Positions 1 to 4,416 of a DNA stretch of 5,457 nucleotides are shown piece after piece. The stretch is taken from contig DIXX01000079.1 in NCBI GenBank assembly GCA_002428805.1, positions 1,728 to 7,184 of the forward strand, in the 5' to 3' direction. Each line of letters begins with the position of its first letter. Position 1 is the stretch's first letter. The notes under the pieces were generated by a model that saw nothing but the letters and a program-made list of their open reading frames with translations, was not told where the DNA came from and did no database searches. Source of the stretch: Cetobacterium sp. UBA6069. Lineage in GTDB: Bacteria; Fusobacteriota; Fusobacteriia; Fusobacteriales; Fusobacteriaceae. The position numbers and the translations under genes were made by a program.

Positions 1-86
1 TTCAACATCTTCGTCAATGTTTCTGCGGCAACTCTCTCTTTTGTTGATTCTCTTCTTTTAGCTAATTTTTTTTCAAGAATTTCCAT
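1..86 (-). CDS. 5' end of an unidentified gene (partial, runs off left edge)
   Basis: Reading the minus strand from 86, an ATG opens a frame of 28 codons with no stop before the window edge. The peptide begins MEILEKKLAKRRESTKE and continues with a helical stretch ending in LTKML. It is highly charged (Lys, Arg, Glu) with no signal peptide, so it is probably cytoplasmic. The start is supported by an AAGGGG-type ribosome binding site at about 95-100, roughly 8 nt upstream, and a possible promoter further up. Charged N-terminal helices like this precede small nucleotidyltransferase (MNT-type) domains and many other folds, so I assign no function. It lies downstream of the HxlR-family gene on the same strand, but a terminator-like hairpin between them suggests separate transcription. 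Confidence 0.6.
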   Translation of the reverse strand, partial: MEILEKKLAKRRESTKERVAAETLTKML

Positions 87-120
87 TTCAAGCACCCCTT
101 TTATAATCCACAAACTGTTA

Positions 121-150
121 CCTAAGATTTAAATTTGTTATGCTCTTAGG
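121..150. repeat. inverted repeat CCTAAGA/TCTTAGG (possible operator)
   Basis: Perfect 7-nt arms CCTAAGA (121-127) and TCTTAGG (144-150) are separated by 16 nt. The repeat lies between a possible -10 element and the ribosome binding site of the left-edge gene, where a repressor could block initiation. Its minus-strand arm leads into TAGGTAACA, a 9-mer also found at the neighbouring inverted repeat (175-201). No U-tract follows, so a terminator is unlikely. An operator for the adjacent HxlR-family protein is conceivable but unproven. Confidence 0.4.
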
Positions 151-179
151 ATAATATAAAAAAAAATTAAAAACAACTA
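151..179 (-). promoter_or_regulatory. possible promoter for the gene at the left edge
   Basis: On the minus strand there is a TATTAT -10 (151-156), 17 nt downstream of a weak TAGTTG -35 (174-179). The -35 lies in one inverted repeat (175-201), and a second inverted repeat (121-150) begins immediately after the -10. The A/T-only spacer makes a chance match easy, so confidence is modest. Confidence 0.35.
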
Positions 180-201
180 GGCACTATTTTGTTACCTAGT
201 T
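157..201 (-). terminator. rho-independent terminator after the HxlR-family gene
   Basis: Five nt after the minus-strand stop codon (207-209), a 7-bp stem forms: AACTAGG pairs with CCTAGTT (arms 195-201 and 175-181), extendable by a U·G and an A-U pair. The loop is 13 nt. It is followed on the minus strand by GTTTTTAA and then nine Ts (158-166). The stem is only moderately stable, but the U-rich tract and position are what a terminator needs. It overlaps the possible -35 of the next gene, so it may also act as an operator. Confidence 0.55.
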
Positions 202-206
202 ATAAT

Positions 207-536
207 TTAGTCCCTACTTATATTTTCTTCAAATTTACAACCGAAAGCTTTCATGTCTACTAAAATTGGTAAAAGTTCGCTTCCACACTCAGTTAAATAG
301 TAATACGATTCAACACTATTTTCTTTATAAACCTTTCTATTCTCAACAATTTTATGTAAAATAAGAAGATTTAATTGTTCAATAAGAATTTTTTTGCTAC
401 ATCCCAAAACTCTTTGTAACTCCCCTAACCTCATCTCTCCATCTCTTAATCTAAAAAGTATAGTAGGAATCCATTTTTTGCCTAAAATTAGCGCTGTCAA
501 TTCAACAGGACAGTGATCTTTTTTTTTTATTTCCAT
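207..536 (-). CDS. HxlR-family winged helix-turn-helix transcriptional regulator
   Basis: This 109-residue protein matches the HxlR/DUF24 family (YodB, HypR, HxlR type) along its whole length. The N-terminal CPVE (Cys9) is followed by LILGKKW (17-22). Next come the RLGELQRVLGCSKK turn and recognition-helix region (36-49), LIEQLNLL (51-58), the wing (VENRKVY, 64-70) and LTECGSELLP (81-90). The family acts as dimeric DNA-binding repressors or activators, often sensing electrophiles, quinones, disulfide stress or aldehydes. Cys9 matches the redox-active cysteine of YodB/HypR; Cys46, Cys84 and Cys100 are also present. The start is fixed by AGGAG (542-546), 5 nt upstream, and by a consensus promoter further up. 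These regulators usually control a neighbouring, often divergent, gene. Here the divergent side holds only a possible remnant (686-781), so the target may be the downstream left-edge gene or a distant locus. The family call is firm; the inducer is unknown. Confidence 0.93.
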   Translation of the reverse strand: MEIKKKDHCPVELTALILGKKWIPTILFRLRDGEMRLGELQRVLGCSKKILIEQLNLLILHKIVENRKVYKENSVESYYYLTECGSELLPILVDMKAFGCKFEENISRD

Positions 537-591
537 AATATCTCCTCTCTTGCATCTTAATTTTTTACTAAATTACTCAAATATTGTCCTC

Positions 592-620
592 ATTATAGCC
601 ATATATTTCAAGTCTGTCAA
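592..620 (-). promoter_or_regulatory. consensus sigma-70 promoter of the HxlR-family gene
   Basis: On the minus strand TTGACA (615-620) and TATAAT (592-597) are both perfect consensus hexamers with an ideal 17-nt spacer. Transcription should begin near 585, giving a leader of about 50 nt before the ATG at 536. A perfect promoter on a regulator gene suggests that its output is restrained by autorepression. Confidence 0.85.
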
Positions 621-645
621 AAATAATTTCGAATAGTTAAAAAAA

Positions 646-683
646 GTAAGTAGTTTACATTGTTTCTTAATTTGTGATATGTT
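646..683 (+). promoter_or_regulatory. possible divergent promoter with overlapping operator-like palindrome
   Basis: On the plus strand TTTACA (654-659) is followed after 18 nt by TATGTT (678-683), with an extended -10 TGA just before it (675-677). An imperfect palindrome, GTAA-N5-TTAC (646-658), overlaps the -35. It lies between this promoter and the oppositely directed HxlR-gene promoter, the usual place for an HxlR-type operator. Nothing intact is found downstream, so the promoter may be a leftover. Confidence 0.35.
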
Positions 684-685
684 AG

Positions 686-781
686 AATCAAAAAGGAATT
701 GAAAAGGATTCAGATGGTAAAATTAAAGATATTCAAGTTTTAGAAAGCATTACTTTAAATGCCGATTACCGAAATAAATAA
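686..781 (+). pseudogene. possible C-terminal remnant of a lost gene
   Basis: An open frame of 31 sense codons ends at TAA (779-781), with an in-frame TAG (683-685) just upstream and no usable ATG, GTG or TTG start. The peptide includes EKDSDGKIKDIQVLESITL and then NADYRNK. It has protein-like composition and codon use similar to the neighbouring genes. The DGKIKDIQVLES pattern looks like a beta strand-turn-strand, as in FMN-binding or TonB C-terminal domains, but this is too short to assign. It sits just after a possible divergent promoter next to the HxlR regulator, as expected if a divergent target gene was deleted. It could also be chance, since the stretch is only 96 nt. Confidence 0.3.
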
Positions 782-806
782 AAATAGAGGGAGTTTTTCC
801 CTCTAT
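775..806 (-). terminator. rho-independent terminator of the Met-rich protein gene
   Basis: A perfect 8-bp stem, ATAGAGGG (784-791) with CCCTCTAT (799-806), has a 7-nt loop. On the minus strand it is followed by TTTTTATTTATTT. It begins 19 nt after the stop codon at 826-828. The plus-strand side lacks a U-tract, so it terminates the minus-strand gene only. Confidence 0.85.
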
Positions 807-825
807 CTAACACTATTAAAATAAA

Positions 826-1230
826 CTAATTTACCTTCTCCTCATAAAGCGGACCTGGATTTTGCATCATCTCATAGTGCATTTGCATCATCTTTGTTTC
901 GTTTGTTGCTCTTATATGAGCTATATCTCTATTTAACTGCTCTACCTTAGCCCAATCAATCTTATCTTGAGCAAGAGCTTTCGATAATTCAAGTTCTTTT
1001 TCTTGAATTGCAATCTTTTGCATTTGCATATCTTTTTTCATTTCAGGTGTCATCATCTTTGAAGTCATCATACCTTTACCACCAGCTTCCATCATCGGAC
1101 ATTGACACTGCATTCCTTGCATCATTGGCTTATTATCCATTTTTCCACCTTGCATCATACCACCCATATTTCCTGCTGAAAATATTGACGTCGAAAATAA
1201 AACTGTTCCCAATATAAATAACTTTTTCAT
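826..1230 (-). CDS. secreted methionine-rich protein, ZraP/CnrX/Spy-like (periplasmic metal-resistance family)
   Basis: This 134-residue protein starts with a signal peptide (MKK, a hydrophobic core, then IFSA) with likely cleavage after Ala19, placing it in the periplasm. Residues 20-65 are low-complexity and Met/Gly-rich, with paired Met residues and a CQC pair (Cys42, Cys44). Residues about 61-122 form a charged helical region starting TPEMKK and containing DWAKVEQLNRDIAHIRA (92-108). This resembles the helical hairpin of ZraP, CnrX and Spy/CpxP proteins, where PDWxKIExLNRExAxLRA patterns are typical. In all, 22 of 134 residues are Met, a composition linked to soft-metal binding, Cu(I) or Ag(I) in particular. 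I infer a periplasmic copper or heavy-metal buffer or chaperone. The start is fixed by AGGAGG (1236-1241), 5 nt upstream. The gene appears monocistronic, with its own terminator. It has no visible link to the neighbouring cobalamin operon. Confidence 0.8.
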   Translation of the reverse strand: MKKLFILGTVLFSTSIFSAGNMGGMMQGGKMDNKPMMQGMQCQCPMMEAGGKGMMTSKMMTPEMKKDMQMQKIAIQEKELELSKALAQDKIDWAKVEQLNRDIAHIRATNETKMMQMHYEMMQNPGPLYEEKVN

Positions 1231-1316
1231 TTTTTCCTCCTAATTATTTTTTATAAGCAACTTATCCTAAAGACTTCTATCACTTCTACAAACTTTAATA
1301 CGTAGTTCCTTTTTTC

Positions 1317-1345
1317 ATTATAAGTAATACTTTTTCTATTCAAAA
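1317..1345 (-). promoter_or_regulatory. likely promoter of the Met-rich protein gene
   Basis: On the minus strand there is a perfect TATAAT -10 (1317-1322). The -35 is weak: TTTTGA (1340-1345) at 17 nt, or TTGAAT (1338-1343) at 15 nt. The leader would be about 80 nt. The weak -35 would suit activator-dependent control, such as by a metal-responsive regulator. Confidence 0.5.
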
Positions 1346-1368
1346 AATAAATACTCATCTTGTAATAA

Positions 1369-1397
1369 TTGACAAAATATACTATACGTATTATACT
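1369..1397 (+). promoter_or_regulatory. sigma-70 promoter of the riboswitch/importer operon
   Basis: TTGACA (1369-1374) and TATACT (1392-1397) are separated by exactly 17 nt. The predicted start near 1404 falls a few nt before the first base of the riboswitch closing stem (1408), so promoter and aptamer support each other. It is divergent from, but does not overlap, the Met-rich gene promoter. Confidence 0.85.
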
Positions 1398-1407
1398 CAA
1401 TAATAGA

Positions 1408-1560
1408 TTTTAAATGCCGTAAGGCTTAATAGAGGAAGATGGGTGAGAATCCCACACAGCCGAAAGCTACTGTATTGTGGACGAAACTAACATATACCAC
1501 TGGAATTTATCCGGGAAGGGTTAGGAGTAGAGTGAAACTAAGTCAGGAGACTTATTTAAA
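1408..1560 (+). promoter_or_regulatory. cobalamin riboswitch
   Basis: The conserved cobalamin-aptamer blocks appear in order. They are TTAATAGAGGAA (1426-1437), GGGTGAGAATCCCACACAG (1441-1459), ACTGTA (1469-1474), ACCACTGG (1497-1504), CCGGGAAGG (1511-1519) and the B12-box-like AGTCAGGAGACTT (1541-1553). A closing stem can form between TTTAAAT (1409-1415) and ATTTAAA (1554-1560), a perfect 7-bp match. The Shine-Dalgarno AGGAGG of the downstream gene starts at 1563, two nt after that stem, and no hairpin with a U-tract lies between aptamer and gene. Control at translation initiation is therefore more likely than termination. I could not find a clear anti-Shine-Dalgarno strand, so the switching partner is unresolved. 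Ligand-bound RNA is expected to shut off the importer genes. Confidence 0.92.
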
Positions 1561-1573
1561 TTAGGAGGATTTC

Positions 1574-2647
1574 ATGTTATTCAAATCAAAATTTCTAAAG
1601 GTTTTAGTTTTAACTACAAACCTATGTTTTACAACAACTCTTTTCTCTAAAGAAAACGAAACTCAAAAAATTCTAATCACTGACAATGTTGGAAGAGCTG
1701 TCCAAATATCTGCTCCTGTTAAAAAAGCTGTTGTAATATCTCGTTATAACAACGAGCTTATCAGAGCTTGTGGTGCTATTGACAATGTTATAGCTGTCGA
1801 TATGAATACCGCCCAAGACAGAGTTTATTGGAGCAATTTCAAAGTTGAAGATATCGTTGGAAAAAATCAAAAAGAGTTAAACTACGAAAAAATCATCTCT
1901 CTTTCACCTGAAGTGGTTATTATTCCTGGAAACGGATCATATAAAGAAGCCGAAAAAAAATTAGAACCATTCGGCATCAAAGTTATTGTTATTTCAGGTT
2001 ATGATACAAACGACTTCCACAATCAAGTAAAGAATATTGGTACAATTTTCGGAAAAGAAAATGAAGCTAAAAAATTCATAGAGTTCTATGAAAAACCATT
2101 AAAGCATATAGAAGAGAAACTTACAAATGTAGAAAAAAAGAGTGTCTATTGGGAAGACGCTAAAGATTACTACACGGCTTTTCCTGGAAGCTACTACTAC
2201 AATATGGTCGAAGCTTCTGGTGGAAAAAATATATTCGGTGAGCTCGATAGAAAAACAAGTGAAGCTCAAGTTGATCCTGAATCTATTATTCTTAAAAACC
2301 CCAGTGTAATCGTAAAAAACATAAGTCCTGCTACAGCTATAAAAGGTACTGGTGTTTATGAAGCACCTAAAATAGATCAACAATTAAAAACTATTGAGGA
2401 TATAAAAAATAGAAAAGGCTGGGAAAATATAGAAGCTGTTAAAAATAATAACATCTTCTTAATGTCACAATTTGGCCATGGTGGAGCTTCAAAAATGATT
2501 GGAGCTGTTTATATGGCAAAATGGATATATCCTGAATTTCTTTCTGATTTAGACCCAGATGCATTATTTAAAGAGTGGTTAGAAGAGTACCAAGGATTCC
2601 AAAATATAGAAGGGCACTTTTACCCTTCTCCAAACAAGAGGTCTTAA
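1574..2647 (+). CDS. ABC transporter substrate-binding protein, probably corrinoid (BtuF-like)
   Basis: This 357-residue protein begins with a signal peptide (basic MLFKSKFLK, a hydrophobic core, likely cleavage near LFS/KEN). Cys18 does not sit in a good lipobox, so a soluble periplasmic protein is more likely than a lipoprotein. The rest matches class III (PF01497-type) binding proteins. The N-lobe has ITDNVGRAVQI (35-45), AVVISRYNNELI (52-63) and LNYEKIISLSPEVVII (102-117); the C-lobe has ASGGKNIF (214-221) and VDPESIILKNPSVIV (233-247). Glu105 and Glu236 align with the two lobe glutamates that dock on permease arginines in BtuF. An aromatic-rich segment (Tyr192-Tyr209) may line the ligand site. 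It is about 90 residues longer than E. coli BtuF. The family also binds siderophores and heme; the upstream cobalamin riboswitch favours a corrinoid. AGGAGG (1563-1568) fixes the start. It is the first gene of a three-gene operon. Confidence 0.85.
   Translation: MLFKSKFLKVLVLTTNLCFTTTLFSKENETQKILITDNVGRAVQISAPVKKAVVISRYNNELIRACGAIDNVIAVDMNTAQDRVYWSNFKVEDIVGKNQKELNYEKIISLSPEVVIIPGNGSYKEAEKKLEPFGIKVIVISGYDTNDFHNQVKNIGTIFGKENEAKKFIEFYEKPLKHIEEKLTNVEKKSVYWEDAKDYYTAFPGSYYYNMVEASGGKNIFGELDRKTSEAQVDPESIILKNPSVIVKNISPATAIKGTGVYEAPKIDQQLKTIEDIKNRKGWENIEAVKNNNIFLMSQFGHGGASKMIGAVYMAKWIYPEFLSDLDPDALFKEWLEEYQGFQNIEGHFYPSPNKRS
2608..2629 (+). repeat. hairpin at the end of the binding-protein gene
   Basis: Perfect 7-bp inverted repeat: AGAAGGG (2608-2614) and CCCTTCT (2623-2629) around an 8-nt loop. 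It lies within the last codons of the binding-protein gene and ends 6 nt before the permease ribosome binding site (AAGAGG, 2636-2641). It has no U-tract, so it is not a terminator. It could protect the upstream message from 3' decay or modulate translation of the permease. Confidence 0.45.
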
Positions 2648-3597
2648 TGAAAAATAGATACATCCTCCTTATTATACCTTTATTTATTTTAATTTACTTT
2701 GGTTTATCATTAGGAAATAGCACTATCAATATTTTTCATATGACAAAACAAGAATCAAATATCATCTTACTATTAAGAGCACCTAGAGTTATTTTTGGTT
2801 TACTTTGTGGTATGGGACTGGCTCTTTGTGGAAGCATCATGCAAGGAATAACTCGAAATCCAATGGCTAGCCCTTTCACTCTTGGTGTTTCTTCTGCTGC
2901 TGCATTTGGTGCTGCTGTTGCAATCGTATTTTTAAACGACAATCCTGCAACTATTATGTTTGGAGCTTTTTCAGCTACTATATTGTGCGCTTTTATAGTT
3001 TTTATCTGTGCTTTAAAAAAAGATATGGATTCTTTAACTATGATTATTATTGGAATTGCATTGAATTATCTCTTCACGGCTTTGACATCAACTCTTCAAT
3101 ACATGACTTCTGATGATAAAATTTCTGCTATCATAAAATGGACTTTTGGAAGTTTAAATGGTGTTGAGTGGTCTAATGTTTGGATTCTTTTAGGAATTTT
3201 AATTCCAACCCTACTTCTTTCTCAAAGAAAAGCTTGGATATTAAATTTAATCTGTAACTGCGACGATGACTATTCCATAAGTTTAGGTGTTAACCCATCC
3301 AAAGAGAGACTAATTCTCGGATTTGCATCCCTTATATTGACTGCTGTTATCATATCGACTTGTGGAATTATTGGTTTTGTTGGATTAGCTGCTCCATATA
3401 TATCAAAACGTCTGATAGGCAACAATCATAAATATCTATTGACCCACTCTATGATTATAGGTGGAATTCTTATCCTTATTTCAGATATTTTAGGACGAAC
3501 ACTTTTTTCACCAATAATAATTCCAATCGGAATTATTTTAAGTTATATCGGTGTTCCAATTCTTATAAATTTGATTATGAAACGAGGTGAAAAATAG
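2647..3597 (+). CDS. ABC transporter permease, FecCD/BtuC family, probable corrinoid importer
   Basis: This 316-residue membrane protein is a FecCD/BtuC-type permease. It forms the dimeric inner-membrane channel that receives ligand from the binding protein and is powered by the ATPase encoded next. Hallmarks include RAPRV (44-48), GSIMQGITRNPMASPFTLGVSS (about 62-83), GFVGLAAPYISKRLIG (243-258), DILGR (280-284) and IPIGI...GVP (292-304). Hydrophobic segments cover most of the chain, consistent with the usual ten helices, and the length is normal for the family. The start chosen is the ATG at 2647, which overlaps the upstream stop (TAATG, 1-nt overlap) and has AAGAGG 5 nt upstream. An ATG at 2575 in the same frame would add 24 non-family residues lying inside the previous gene. 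A cytoplasmic loop contains the unusual CNCDDD (203-208). Cobalamin is inferred from the riboswitch. Confidence 0.9.
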   Translation: MKNRYILLIIPLFILIYFGLSLGNSTINIFHMTKQESNIILLLRAPRVIFGLLCGMGLALCGSIMQGITRNPMASPFTLGVSSAAAFGAAVAIVFLNDNPATIMFGAFSATILCAFIVFICALKKDMDSLTMIIIGIALNYLFTALTSTLQYMTSDDKISAIIKWTFGSLNGVEWSNVWILLGILIPTLLLSQRKAWILNLICNCDDDYSISLGVNPSKERLILGFASLILTAVIISTCGIIGFVGLAAPYISKRLIGNNHKYLLTHSMIIGGILILISDILGRTLFSPIIIPIGIILSYIGVPILINLIMKRGEK

Positions 3598-4350
3598 ATG
3601 GAGATAAAAAATTTATCATACAAGTATAAAAATAGCTTTTCTCTTAAAAATATAAACTTCAAAGTTAAGAAAGGTGAAATTCTTGGAGTTTTAGGTAGTA
3701 ATGGAAGTGGTAAAACAACTCTTATAAAAAATATTTTAGGTATTTTAAAGAGCGACGGTCAAATTTTATTAGAAGATACGGACCTTAAAAAACTACTGTT
3801 AAATAAAAGAAAAAACTTAATCTCCTATGTACCACAAGATTCTGGAATAAACAACTTAACTGTTTTTGATACGATTATGCTTGGAAGAATTCCACATATG
3901 GGATATAAAGAAAGTAAAAAAGATATTGAAATAGTTGATGAACTCTTAAATCAGTTTAGTCTTCAGCAGTTTAAAGATCGAAAAATTAGTTCTTTAAGTG
4001 GAGGTGAAAGACAGCGTTGCTATATAGCTCGAGCTGTTGCTCAAAATTCCGAAGTTTTAATTTTAGACGAACCCACTAGCAGTCTAGATATAGCAAACGC
4101 TATAAACATTTTAAAAATAATAAAAAATATTGTTGAGAGCAGAAATATTCGTTGTCTAATTATAATTCACGATTTAAATCTCGCTTCTAACTTTTGTAAT
4201 AAATTTCTTTTCTTGAAAAATGGTGAGCAGATTTTTTTCGGAGAAAAAGAAGAGTGTTTTAAAAAAGAGGTTATAACTAATCTTTATGATGTAGATATGA
4301 ATATCTACAAAGTTGATAGTGCTTTCTTGGCACATCCAAAAATAGATTGA
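3598..4350 (+). CDS. ABC transporter ATP-binding protein, FecE/BtuD type
   Basis: This 250-residue cytoplasmic ATPase energises the importer. All nucleotide-binding motifs are intact: Walker A GSNGSGKT (33-40), Q-loop Gln80, signature LSGGERQR (133-140), Walker B VLILDE (153-158) with catalytic Glu158, D-loop SSLD (161-164) and H-loop His191. The length and the VPQDSGINNLTVFDTIMLGRIPH segment (Val78 to His100) are typical of FecE/BtuD/FhuC-class subunits. The ATG directly follows the permease TAG stop with no gap, and GAGGTG (3584-3589) inside the end of the permease gene serves as ribosome binding site. Such coupling suits fixed stoichiometry in the complex. It is the last gene of the operon, and transcription ends at the terminator at 4382-4416. 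Substrate specificity is inferred from the operon, not from this subunit. Confidence 0.93.
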   Translation: MEIKNLSYKYKNSFSLKNINFKVKKGEILGVLGSNGSGKTTLIKNILGILKSDGQILLEDTDLKKLLLNKRKNLISYVPQDSGINNLTVFDTIMLGRIPHMGYKESKKDIEIVDELLNQFSLQQFKDRKISSLSGGERQRCYIARAVAQNSEVLILDEPTSSLDIANAINILKIIKNIVESRNIRCLIIIHDLNLASNFCNKFLFLKNGEQIFFGEKEECFKKEVITNLYDVDMNIYKVDSAFLAHPKID

Positions 4351-4380
4351 TCAAAGAATTCATAAATCTATATTTTTAAG

Positions 4381-4416
4381 AAAAAGCGTCAAAGGCTGTT
4401 AACCTTTGACGCTTTT
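4381..4416. terminator. bidirectional rho-independent terminator between convergent genes
   Basis: A perfect 14-bp stem, AAAAGCGTCAAAGG (4382-4395) with CCTTTGACGCTTTT (4403-4416), has a 7-nt loop. The A-rich left arm and T-rich right arm supply U-tracts in both directions: it ends the importer operon on the plus strand and the MoeA-like gene on the minus strand. The right arm overlaps the first two plus-strand bases (4415-4416) of the minus-strand stop codon (4415-4417), so the MoeA-like gene ends inside its own terminator. Confidence 0.95.

Noticed and set aside
714..743. Small ATG frame of 9 codons in the gap between the HxlR and Met-rich genes
   Set aside because: It is very short and ends at TAG. 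The overlapping frame 686-781 is longer and more protein-like.
784..806. Hairpin considered as a terminator for the plus-strand remnant
   Set aside because: On the plus strand the stem is followed by CTAACAC rather than Ts; only the minus-strand side has a U-tract.
1008..1217. 69-codon plus-strand frame opposite the Met-rich gene
   Set aside because: It is antisense to a well-supported secreted protein gene with AGGAGG, signal peptide and terminator. The translation has no family features and arises from the repeated Met/His codons of the real gene.
1253..1265. ATAAG-CAA-CTTAT dyad in the leader of the Met-rich gene
   Set aside because: Five-bp arms in AT-rich DNA are common by chance, and the dyad is not aligned with promoter elements.
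1378..1396. Near-palindrome centred on ATACGTAT within the riboswitch-operon promoter
   Set aside because: The arms match only partly outside the central 8 nt, and the AT-rich spacer and -10 region explain it without invoking an operator.
1588..1630. Lipoprotein signal (Cys18) in the binding protein
   Set aside because: The residues before Cys18 (TTNL) do not fit a lipobox, which needs a small residue at -1. A type I cleavage site near residue 25 is more plausible.
2099..2383. 94-codon minus-strand frame inside the binding-protein gene
   Set aside because: It lies wholly antisense to a clear binding-protein gene, and its translation is low-complexity and unlike any family I know.
2575..2646. 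Upstream ATG extending the permease by 24 residues
   Set aside because: The extension overlaps the binding-protein gene in another frame and adds basic residues not seen in FecCD permeases. The ATG at 2647 has a good ribosome binding site and the typical TAATG coupling.
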